The position numbers and the translations under genes were made by a program. A stretch of DNA of 64,000 nucleotides from Amphibalanus amphitrite (lineage: Eukaryota > Arthropoda > Thecostraca > Balanomorpha > Balanidae), in the NCBI RefSeq assembly GCF_019059575.1, contig NW_024882207.1, positions 186,001 to 250,000 of the forward strand, written 5' to 3'. A model generated the notes under the pieces. The model searched no databases and was not told the origin of the DNA. It was given only the letters and a program-made list of their open reading frames with translations. Position 1 is the first letter of the stretch, and each line of letters opens with the position of its first letter. This document shows, piece after piece, positions 30,552 through 41,572 of this stretch.

Positions 30552-33500
30552 CTACCTGCGCGACAGGTTCAGCGGCGCGTCTGAAACAAACGGGCAGAAG
30601 GAGTCAGACGCTGGGACTCGTCATCACGACTAATGGATGCAGCTGGCAGCACCAGCGACTTTTTGGATTTTGACAGAATTTTCGTTTAGTCATCGGTACC
30701 TACCCAATACGGGAAAGAAAATCATCCCTCATAAAATGGTACGTGAGGTTAGGATGCGAAAATAAAATCATACATCAGATGAAAAAAATGCGTTTCTATC
30801 ACTGGCCTACCAACTATTCCGTCCCCGCCCCTGCCCAGCTCAGCTGCACGCCGCCTCACCTTGTTCGGGCTGTAGCGCGGCGGCAACCACCGGACTGTGG
30901 AGACTGGCCTGGTGGGCGGGACTCGGCAGCTGATGGCGCGGCGCCGCCGACCGCGGCGGCGGCGGGGGCGGCGGCGGCGGGCTGGCCGGCCGCGCCAGCA
31001 GAGGCGCCGGCCGGTGTACCGTCGGGTGGCTGAGCTGCGAGTAGAGCAGTGGCGAGACCAGCGGGTAGGCCGGGTAGGCGGCCGGTAGCGGCGGCGCCGC
31101 CGGCACCAGGTGCTCCAGGCCGCGGAACGCCGACACCGCCTGCAGGTACTGCATGTACCGCGACTGGTGGCACGCCAGCGGCGAGAACGCGCCGGACGCT
31201 GACACAGAGTGCGGCGGCGGCGCGGAGGAAGGTGCCGAGACCGGCGGCGGCGGAGCGGGCGGCTCGCTGGCTGGGGGCGGCGCGGGCGGCGCGGGCGGCG
31301 GCCGGGGTGACGGGCGGGCCGGGCTCCGTGCGCTCGGCGCCGCCAGCAGTGAGTCTATTGAGTAGGCCGAGCAGGGCGCCGTGCCGCGCCCGTTTCGTTG
31401 CGGCGGTTCCCGCGGCTCGGAGGCCGCCGGACTGACCGCCACAGTCGGCGCCGCCGCCGCGCCGGGGAGAGTCCCTGGCGAGCTCAGGCCCGCGCCGGCC
31501 GCGCTAGAGGAGGTCGACGGGCCGGGGGACGGTCGCGTCGAGCGCGCGGCGCCCGTCTCCCGGCCAGCGTGCGGCCGTTTCCTGGGGGACGTCTGCCAGG
31601 CGGACGGACCCGCCTTTCCGGTCCGGATTCGTACCGTCTGCGTGGGCCGCACGACGGGCCGGCGCCGCCGGTCGGCCAGCCGGCCCACCAGCGACTCGAG
31701 CGTGGCGGCGCGGCCGGCCGCCGGCAGGGGGCTCTGCTTCCTCCGCGGTCGGCGCTCGGCCACCGGCAGCGGCGACAGCGGCGGCGGCCGGAACGCTGCC
31801 AGTGTGGGCTTCCTGCTGAGGCGCCGCAACCGGGCGCGGGCGGCCGCCGCCTGCCAGAGCGCCAGCGCCGGCGGACAGCCGAGCTGCTGCAGGGTGCCGC
31901 CCGAGCTGGACCGTCGCCGCGGAGCCCCCTGTTTCCGCCGGTACGGGTCCACCGGCCACGGAGACGACTGGACCGATGAGCAGTCGTCTGCGGAAACAGC
32001 CAGACTCGTGTCAGAGGGCACCTCTGCTACTCAGATAGCATTCAACAGGTGACTCAGTGCCGAGCTATGCGGCATCATATGCATGATTGTTCGCACGAGC
32101 GAGCCGCAGCACATCTGCGCTAAACAGGAAATAACTTATTCTGAAATGAAAAACAAAAATGGATAGCTACACATGTAAAGAATGCATTCTAAAACAAAAT
32201 CCAGTGGAGGTACAACTTGATAGCGCACAGAGTTGAGGAGGGGTCTACAAACAACATAGCAAGAGAGGCGAGCTAAACTGCAGCAGTGTCCCCATCCCGA
32301 GCCAGTGAGCTGTGGGCCACCTCGCCCATCCACACGAAAGCCACAGACGTGGTGAGCTCTGTACGTACCACTAAAGGAGGCCACCTGTTCCATGCGCGCG
32401 TTGACCGTGGGCGGCGTCCAGTAGGTTTTCCTGGCCACGGCCACCCAGCGCTTCTCGAACGTGTCGGAACTGTGCGACAGCTCCAGCACGACACGGCCGT
32501 CTGTAACGCAGACCGGACGGAGGTAGATACCAGCGGGGACCCCACACACAGATACGGCGCCATTGGTAAGGGCTGGGGAAACGCCGACAGAGGACGGTGG
32601 ACATGCCCCCCCCCCCCCACACACACACACGACTTCGATGTAAAACGGCAGCCGTGCTTAATGACAGGATGACATGGTCGGGACCGGGCATATTGTGGCA
32701 ACAACAAAGCATTTACACTTGGTAGCTGTTCAGTGTCAATGAAAAAATGCGTAAAAAATATCTACTTGAGCGCATAAATGAGCAGACCTACAAAGAAATT
32801 TACGCAGGCATACACAATAGCAAGTCACATCACAAACACAATTCCAGCTTCACGCCAACCTATCCCAAACGATCATCACTTTCGGATCGCATTCCATCAG
32901 GTACCACTGCACAGCCATCTGCGGTTTAAAACCGCACGAGCTGAACACATGGACGGACATTGGCACACGCGAGTTGCACTGAAACTTCCATTCTATTGTG
33001 GACGCGGGCAGCGACTACCCAAAAATCGAGACAATACCACTGAACTCGTCAGCAGTGGCATCAATAACGCCCATCAATTGCGAGCATGCAGCTGTCCGGG
33101 ACCCACTGGAAAGTCCATCACCGGTGCTTAGAGTCAGAATGTGCCTGTGCCCGATCGTCTCCTTCGGAGGAGCTTATGTAATATTTTTGCGAAGGAATTG
33201 TGTTTACTCTTCAATGGAATGTGACGGATAAACAGAGATCTCAGTCTACCTCACCAAAAACCTTGGTCTCCAATGCGGTTCATGATCATTTGCAGTGCAG
33301 ACAGATCAGAAATATTTCCAGATAAGATATCCAATAAGATAAGCCAGTCTGACCCTGTCGCTGAGGCCGAGCATACATCTGTTCTTCACTTTCAACGAAG
33401 GAAGGACTCGGCCCAGGCCAATGGATAATTGGGTAGTTTTACCGAGCGGCCACAAACAGTGGGTTTCTGAAGCGTCAGTCACATAACCGAGGAATGCATT

Positions 33501-35433
33501 AAGCGAGCCACAACATGCAAGCCAGTCTTTAACAGCATATACCAGCAATACGCCACGAATGGTTGTATTGCATCGCAACTAGCATTAAATGCTCGCGAAT
33601 CAATTTCGTTGAAATTGTCACTGGCCTGGGATATCTTCATCAGACAATTCCAGCACAATTAGCTTTTCCTGTCGTGCTATAGCCATCTGAGCAGCGAGCG
33701 GCCACTGAGCGTTGTCTGGCGACCTGTCGCGTCGGCGGTGGGCCGCAGATCTGATCGATGCGAGTCTCGCACGCCACGGGTGGGATGTGTCCAGCACGCG
33801 CCCCCAAATTGACGGCCAGCACGTGAGGACTGAGGCCACGGCCGACCGGACGACCGGCCGGCCGGCCATCGCCGAGACCGAGCGAGGTGGCAGCTACAGA
33901 CGGGCCGATACAACGGCTGGGATAGCGCACCAAACAGCAGGAAACATCTACCCGAAAACCGGGAGTGGGCAGTTGTCGGAACGAAGCTATATGGGCAGTC
34001 ATTTGCACCCGGACAAACTAGGGTAACGGAAACGCACTATCATTATGCCGATGTTTGATATGTCTTGTGCAAGGCTGCACTTTTGAAAGCGAAAATATGC
34101 GAGGATGGTATATTTAATTGCTGCATTGGCATAGAAAAATTAACCAGCATCCCGTGCAAATAAAACACCAGCAAAATAGTTATTGCAATAGTTTTGGACA
34201 AGGTAACGAAATAAGCTTCTCCATAAGACTAAGCAGCCAAAATATAGCTGTCCAACCATAAGATTACTTCATGTACGTCTTTCGGACAATCCCTCAACCA
34301 TTACGCACAGCAATATACCGGGTGGCCCAGAAAAAACGTTCCCAACTTTAAATCAATATTTCTCAGAAAGTAATGTAAATACAACATTGAAACTTCCAAT
34401 AGTCAATGCGGCATATATTTTCAGTAAATGGTATGATTTTCATGTTATTCGGTCAATTACTTTTTAAACGGTTTGTGTTTCTAGCATGCCATGTAAAAAT
34501 TACTTTTTTGCTTAGATGCTTACTAAAAAATGTGAGTGAACGGGTCACTTCCGTATCGTCTCCATGGCCTGCTGCCATGACTGCTACTGGCATCTAGTCT
34601 CATTGATTGTTCAGGTCTCAGGGTGACACATTCCATCTAGCTTTTTTCGTTATTCGGTCAATTTACTGTTTGATCTTCTTGAAGGGAGGGCGGTCAGCAG
34701 TAACCCATGCACCGTGCCACTCCTCGAAATAGCACTTAGTGTTGAAACGAATGTCATCCAGTAACATCATTTTGGCTAAGTATTTGAATATTTGGCATAT
34801 AAGTGGGACAAAATATTTAAAATAGCATCACACGTATTGGTTTCATTCACGTGTTCTATTTTTCTATTTCTTTCTAACATGGTAGGTACGTCTAAGCCAA
34901 TCATCATTACCGTTCAACATCGGCAAAAAAGCAAAAACGTCTTACTTAATTCAACATAAGATTGCTGGCTTGAAAATGATAGTACAGTGTTATAATTTGG
35001 CATACCAAAGCGCAAAGAAGTGACGCAAACTTGATGAAAATTTTGGCGCGTTATTTGCACTCGAATTAGAGATATAGGCCTCCAAAGTTCGGAACGTTTT
35101 TTGGGCCACCCGGTATAAGCTGAAACATCCTTTTATAAACTCAAGGCGATCATTTCCATGACCAGAAGCAGCCAGAAATGCTGAGTGTGCGTGTGTATGG
35201 AGAGTCGCCGTCGGACACTCGACCCGCGGTCGCACCTTTTCCGAAGAACTTGAGCCGTCCGCCGTGCTCGGCCCGGTGGTCGGGCTCGGAGAGCGGCGGT
35301 GACATGGTGGTGGAGGGTGCCGGCGAGAGTACGGCCGGCGGCGGCGGCAGCTGCGTCAGCCCGTCGGCGGCCATCGTCTCCACCGGGGCGCACACGGCGC
35401 GCTCCTCCTTCATCATGTACGCGACGGCATCAC
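30552..35433 (-). CDS. H: Hairless, Notch-pathway corepressor (5' end unresolved)
   Basis: Hairless bridges Su(H)/CSL to Groucho and CtBP and silences Notch targets in the nucleus. Four exons join in phase (1/1): 35433-35236, 32500-32369, 31987-30860, 30580-30552, giving 494 residues before the stop. The Su(H)-binding region reads GGRLKFFGK-DGRVVLELSHS (residues about 57-76, over the first junction), followed by ARKTYW and SFSDDCSSVQSSPW (about 107-120), as in Drosophila Hairless. YSIDSLL (318-324; codons at 31364-31344) is the Groucho-binding motif (fly YSIHSLL). The protein ends in PLNLSRR, the CtBP-binding PLNLS motif. The large exon is rich in Pro, Ala and Ser. The protein is about half the fly length. 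The first exon(s) with the start codon were not found; frame stays open upstream of 35433 to about 35722, but an acceptor at 35434-35435 fits better. Confidence 0.9.
33680..34010. other. GC-rich block in Hairless intron
   Basis: A CpG-rich stretch with repeated CCGGCC, like the islands in MTA intron 3. It lies between Hairless exons at 32369-32500 and 35236-35433 and shows no coding signature in the required phase. Possible regulatory island. Confidence 0.35.
34318..35113. mobile_element. Tc1/mariner-like element, decayed or non-autonomous
   Basis: Inverted ends of about 30 bp begin CCGGGTGGCCCA on both sides and run into a run of A then CGTTCC. A TA dinucleotide flanks each end (34316-34317, 35114-35115). 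At 796 bp it is shorter than an intact mariner, and no transposase signature is visible. It sits in the Hairless intron between the first two exons found. Confidence 0.85.
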
Positions 35434-38400
35434 CTGCGGAGGCGCCGGGGCGGGGGGCGGTCAGAAAACTAAGGAGATATGGGACAGGGACAGGATGGGT
35501 CAGGGACATGAGGAGACGCAACAAAGGGGTGGGCCATCCTGGGACAGACAGGCGCAGGGCGGAGCGGGGCAGGTCAGACAGAATCGGTTGGGGCTGGGGA
35601 GACAGGAAATGGGAAGGGCCAGACAGGGTCAGAGGTTTGAAGACCAGAGGGCAAGGGTCAGGGCTATTCAAACAGGGGATAAGACCTGGACGGACATTGA
35701 CCGGGCGGGGTGGATCCGTCACGGGCGGACGGGGTAGCGGATTAGGGCCAGGTTTAACCAGAAAAAGGTTCAGTAGATGAGACAGAGTTGGTCGGAGTCA
35801 GTCCCCACTGGCAGAAAGGCAATGGGCCTGAAGTTGGTGAGAGGAAGTTGACTGGAGCGAATTCAACAGCGTGGAAGGATTCAGCTGGAACTGGCAGGAC
35901 AGCAAGAGATTGGCAAGGCTGGATGGGCTTGGCCAGAGCAACAGAGTGGCAAAGCCTATAGGCACTACATAGGATGGCATGTGATGCAAGTGCTGTACGG
36001 CAGCATCTATCAACATTGTGTGTTTGGTTGAGCATATGACCAAGGAAGGCAGAACATACAGTATACTACTACAGTACATACTACATGAGAGTACTGGCAT
36101 TCTTATATATTCCATTAAAAACAACCTAGGTTTATCATTATTTGGATGTCATGGTCACGGATGTGTTCAAATATGCCATGCCCATGGTCTCTTCCATTAT
36201 ATATCCACTGCACACAAGCATGGAAGTAGGCATTGTGTGTGAGAATGGAAGAGTTGCAGCAATGGTGAGGGTCTAGCTGGCTAAGGAGTAGAAAGGGTTA
36301 TATACAGTGGGGTAGAGAAGACCATTGTGAGGCGATGTGCAAGTGACACACCAGCAACAACACATCAACTGAACAGTAAACAACTGAAAAAACACAGCAA
36401 ATCCAGGATCGCACACACTTTATTGAGGTAATTGGGGTTAAAGGTCCACACAACAATTACAATAAGGAGGTGGATTGAGAGCTCAATTTTACAAAATATC
36501 AGCTATATAGAAATTAGAAACACCATGTAACCCACAGGTTCACAAAATTCACAACTCCCATATTGTATAGGTAGGTACTTTATACCTACAAAGAAAATAT
36601 TTCCTAAGATGGAAAATATCTGTTATCTGAAACACTTGACTGTTCAATAATTCAGCACCCACTGGATTAACTTGCTTGAAGATTTCTGCAAACTGAATAT
36701 TGCAACATATATTGAGCCCTAATAAACTTAAAATCATTCCTTGATGACTAGCTCTAGCAATGATTAGTGGCTGCTAGCATAACAGCCAAAATGGGCTGGC
36801 AATTAATGTAGTTGGATAAAGTAGTGTGAAGTTCAATAAAGTACAAAACAAATAGTAAATCATATTCAACTCTTTAAACTAAATAGCAGATGCCTCATGA
36901 AGCTCCTTTATGCCTTCTGAAAAAACACAACAGGTGAGAATACAGTGCTCTGTTTGGAGCAAGAAAAACACTCATCACAGTAGTGTTATGTTGTGGGCAG
37001 AAAACATCAACTCAATTCTTATCACCTATCCATGCTTTCCCTTTTACAGCATTGTTCTGTACAAATCTCTGTATATCCACCTGTTGCAAATTGAGCCTGA
37101 TATGTGACAAATCAACAGGTATCACCTGTAGGCACACATTTACTGATGAAACAGATTCATGCAAAAGCCATAAAGTTGAGCTGGCATAATCCTCTCATAT
37201 CACAAGGAGAAATGGCAAACCCTATTTATAACTTCAGCTTAAATGTTTGAATGGACGGATTTGCAGAGCCAACAAGCCCTGCTAAGCAGAGCTTGTTGGA
37301 TAGATCTCGACCTAGACTGTATGATTGCCGGATTCTGGGTAACAAGAGACTTTTGATGTCAAAGTTGTATGTGCCCTTCAAAGCTCGACTCGGTCCGTCC
37401 CACTCCACTGAGGTCTTAACTTTTAAGGCAGGAACAGAACATTTAGAGTTCAGGAAAACAAATGCAAGCTTTCCCAATACATAAGCTCTTGCTCTTAGGC
37501 AGGCAATACTTGCACAGCATGCAGTCTGTTTCAGCAGTTACTAAAACCAAGTGCTCCTTGTAATATGAATCATCATCATGGCAATTACTATGTATGACCA
37601 AAATTATCATTTTGGTTTGGATTATAAAAAGAGGCAATCAATTCAGTATAACAAAAATAACTGAAAACATGCCATACAGAAGAGAGCATGCTTGGGTAGC
37701 AGCATATTTACTGTTACTATTCCTTGTTTGGGGTGTACCTACTTGCTAAACAAATAACTTAATGCACTTAATATTCACATAGCTACATTCTCTATTCATC
37801 CAAAAATTTAGCCACAAAAAGACTGATAAAATTAACTGTAAAACATGTTTATTTATAAACGCTGGTCAGCAAACCAATATCTATTGCCCACCCTCCTCCG
37901 GCATAACAGTTGCTGATTATACAGGATATGTTACCTTGACTATTAATAAAATTATTTCCATAAGTGAGGGCAAAGGTTAACCTCGCAGCATGACACAAAT
38001 CATTCATTTTCTAACAATGACGAGATTCAGCATTGGCCATCACCACAAATACCTTAAAAGGAAGCTATTTACGACAATTTTTGATGACACGATAGTTTAC
38101 GATGAGAAAAGGCATACAGTAAGAAAAACTAAATAATATGCTGTTATAAATATAGTTGTCTTCCCACAAAATCGACACCGACACAAAAATAATACAATTA
38201 TAACGCAGGCGCAACGCCCGAGTCCGGGCACAACTCTCCGGATTTACACTATCTTACGTGAAGCTGATGAGTTATCCATGATGAAAATTCATTGTTTAAC
38301 AGCTTCGAGATATTGACAACAACACTTACATGAAAAGAAAAGAAATAAACGCCAAATATACCGTCCCAAACAAACAGCCAGGCACCCTGGTCACTTCAGT

Positions 38401-38646
38401 TTTGTCTAAGTATCAAGAGCTTTAAAATAAAATTGATGAAAATAAAATAAAACGCTGCCAAATCCTAAATAAAGGGAAGCCAGCACTAAATCATCGCTGT
38501 TTGCGAATATACAAGAATGTTCTATATAAACGACGAATTGAGAAAATAAATTGAATGCAAAATGATGAACCGTCAAAAGCAAAAACGTGGGTCGATCTTT
38601 TGCTGCTAAAAAAACGACGCTGACAAAACAAAGCTGGATGGGGTAG
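35434..38646. other. Region upstream of the Hairless exons found, no gene recognised
   Basis: The part from 35460 to 35760 is purine-rich and low in complexity (gggacagg-type phrases on the plus strand). The remainder is AT-rich. It is probably a long Hairless 5' intron, but I could not identify an upstream coding exon. Confidence 0.4.
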
Positions 38647-38822
38647 TGTGGGTACAGTATCGGCGGAACACCTTCGGCGGGGGGGGGGGGGCATGGGGGG
38701 GACACTGCCGACTTTTGTCCTTTGGTCCCATTCTTTCCATGCAAGACTCATAGGGCTAATGTTAAAATGCCTAAATCAAAGGGGGCACGGTGCCCCGGTG
38801 TCCTCCCCGTTCCGCCGCCTAT
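38647..38822. mobile_element. Short inverted-repeat element (MITE), copy 2
   Basis: Inner inverted repeats GGCGGAAC / GTTCCGCC, with a perfect flanking 10-bp duplication GATGGGGTAG (38637-38646 and 38823-38832). The core contains a G run and 'cattctttccatgcaa', and is clearly alignable in reverse with the copy at 59412-59559. Confidence 0.85.
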
Positions 38823-38832
38823 GATGGGGTAG

Positions 38833-40125
38833 GCGGCAGGCGCAAATCGAACGGTTCTCGATCTTCAGTCTTCGGAGCAAACTTAAAAACGCCGATGCGA
38901 GATCATTTGATTATTAAATGCGGTCATGGCCCACAATCAGGGGCACGGGCGGGGTTATGACCGTCATAATTCCTATGGGCCTTGCCCTTATGCAAAAAAG
39001 ACTACCTTTTATCTATTTCCCGCGCCATCGGATCCCTCCATCAGGCGGCAGGCCCATGGATCACAGTACCTACACCTATTGTGTGAGACCATATATGATC
39101 CCACTTCCATCCACTCTGGCCCAAAATCGACATTCTGAAAACATCTTTCAACGAGATAAAATGGCCCGCGTGTCATACCGCTATTTACAATTCAAGACGA
39201 ATTTCTGCCAAACCAATTACAAGCCAGGAAAGAGCATAAAAGTACAATTATTGAACTTTATCCCAGCACCCACTCAGAGATCCAGAACACAATTAACTGT
39301 GATGCATCTCCGTATCAGTCTTCGGATCTACCTCTCGCATTCTTCTATGCTTCTCCGCACAATACCTTCAGTCAGACATTTCGGTAAAGAAGTACATGTA
39401 TTTCACATGGAAATCTTTGTTCGGGTAGCATTTAAACCAGTCCAGAAACAAGGCATCAAGTTTCAACCAGACTCATACGAGGCAAACTGGTCATTATAAA
39501 ACAAATGTCATGGTAAACAGTAAACACTGCCTGCATAAATCGTCTTTGAGAGCGAATAGCATTGAATATACTCTTATATGTATCACAGAGTTTGTGAAAA
39601 CTAATATCAAATATTAAACTGACCGACCGTATCACTCTGCGCTGGCTATACTATAGTGTACTAAAGTTATTATCACTTGGCACTGCACCGTCAACCCTTG
39701 ACGTCCCAACACCTGCAGCCTTCACCACCGACAGAAGCTATCACCACAGCAGACCAGGACAGTCGAGTCCGAGTACCGAGGGCGCCACAAAAGAGGTGAG
39801 GCGACAGTCTGTGTTTGTGGTGTACGCAGAGCAGCGCCCGTCCGCCCGGTCCCTGACAGCCGGCGGGGCGGACCGCCAGCGCCACCTAGATGTCGCAGGA
39901 CGGACCGCCAGCGCCACCTAGCCGTGACGGGTCGACTCGAACGCCACCGGATCGTCGATCTGCTTGCTGTGAACCGACCACAGCTCCTGAGGACGTCAGA
40001 CAGACACCGTGAGACCACAGACCTCTCGTGGGAAAACCCCGGTCCCACAGTGTCTCAGTGACAAATATCACAACATCAGTTAAATAATGATACCGTAGTT
40101 TAATGTATAAATAAACTTCACCATT
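38833..40125. other. No gene recognised
   Basis: A 193-codon plus-strand frame at 38918-39499 has no recognisable domain and AT-rich, non-biased codons, unlike the genes here. Around 39890-39920 an 18-bp phrase 'cggaccgccagcgccacc' is directly repeated. Confidence 0.35.
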
Positions 40126-40331
40126 AGGATAAATGATAACAATAACAAGTCAAATGTATATTTAGACACACAAAGCTTTCGGTACGAAAATACCTTGATC
40201 ACTGTGCTACAGAAATGAGGACAGATTTTTTTCTGTCCTCATTTCTGTAACACAGTGATCAAGGTATTTTCGTACCGAAAGCTTTGTGTGTCTAAATATA
40301 CATTTGACTTGTTATTGTTATCATTTATCCT
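40126..40331. repeat. Near-perfect inverted repeat, 99-bp arms, 8-nt loop
   Basis: The left arm (40126-40224) and right arm (40233-40331) are reverse complements with a single mismatch noticed (gtgcTacag versus gtgtTacag context) around an A/T loop. A 14-bp direct repeat 'taaacttcaccatt' flanks the structure on the left (ending 40125) and again about 20 bp past the right arm (ending near 40371). A transcript across it would form a long hairpin. No known family was recognised. Confidence 0.95.
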
Positions 40332-41572
40332 AACTGTCGTGGATAATTTACATTAAACTTCACCATTCTTTAAAAAGGATATTGTTAGTTTCCTGCGTTT
40401 ATGTGTACCTATAAATTAACTTATTGTTACGGGGCTTTACGCTTGATAGTGCAAGCCCATGATCATGAAATTGACACGACAAACACAGCTCTAAGTATAC
40501 ATGGTTAGGTAAAAATACATCACACAGACACAGACATTCCAAGCATGGGATGCAGAGATTTATGTGCAAGCAATCACTGTTACGATAACTCAAAAGCGGT
40601 CATTCAATCGTCATAAGGTAACTGCAAATAAAAGACAGCTAAAACACTACCGGAGCAAACAAATCTAAAAATAAACACACATCAAAGGCATTGACCACGG
40701 AACACTAATTGCACTAATAAGAAATAACCCTCAGATTGCCAGGTCAATTGAGCATATTTCCTCAGTCATATCTTGATAACCGTCGTTAGTAAAGAGGAAG
40801 CAAGTACGGATATGCAGTTTCGCAACATTCCGCACTTTGTCCACTCTTGAAAGACATCGCCATATCTAACGAACTTCAGAGCAATGTCCAATGGCTCCCA
40901 CCCCCAATTCATCGCCAATATTTGCTCTTTTATGACGTCACACGGTGACCAAAGCACTATCAGAGCATGAGTCGCTGCCCGGCAACCGACGGCCCCTCCC
41001 CACCATGGCGCAATGTAGCCTCCGCTCCCCCTCACATCCTGCCGGGCCAGTTCTATGCGGAAGGAGCCTATCAGTGGCGCCCATCAGCTGACGAGAGGAC
41101 TGGGTCCTCGGCTGGCCGCCGCAGAGCTATGTGGACGTCATGTCCAGACATAGATCAGACTCGCTCCGGTTTAATGCCGGATCCTTGTGACATCCATGCT
41201 GTACGTCGCTTATTCTTATCAGAATTTTGAAGCTAGGGATCATATGTGAAGCTTGCATAAAAAGTAAACATTTTTCTCCGACACGACTGCGATACGCCGA
41301 TACTTCAAGCGCCGTGGGTAACTAATACGAGGTTAAATAAAATCACATTGTTGTGTTTTCGCTGTCAAACCACTTTATCAGCCGGAATCAGGTGCATCGA
41401 TGTTACAGTTACACACACGCACGGCACCGATCAGCCTGGCCTTTCGTGTCGGTAACGGGGCCATGCCACAAAACAAAACAGACACTTGCTACCAGACGTT
41501 ACGAGCAGGCGTGATGGCAAACAAGTCTGGCTGGCTAAGCTAGCGCGAGCTGGGCGGTACATCCTTACTGGT
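40332..41572. other. Gnpda 3' flank and possible Hairless promoter region
   Basis: No gene is recognised. A GC-rich block at about 40970-41200 has a TGACGTCA palindrome at 40933-40940, followed on the minus strand by CATAAAAG. Together these would suit a minus-strand promoter, possibly that of Hairless. This is inference from position and composition only. Confidence 0.3.

Noticed and set aside
31381-32052. Plus-strand frames across the large Hairless exon
   Set aside because: The minus-strand frame carries the Hairless motifs and in-phase splice sites; the plus frames are its shadows.
38918-39499. 193-codon plus-strand frame
   Set aside because: No recognisable domain, no codon bias like the genes here, and no splice or promoter context. 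Kept only as an unverified frame.
40766-41035. Minus-strand frame as a Hairless first exon
   Set aside because: It does not end at a donor in the required phase and has no Hairless-like sequence; the position near a CRE-like site is only suggestive.
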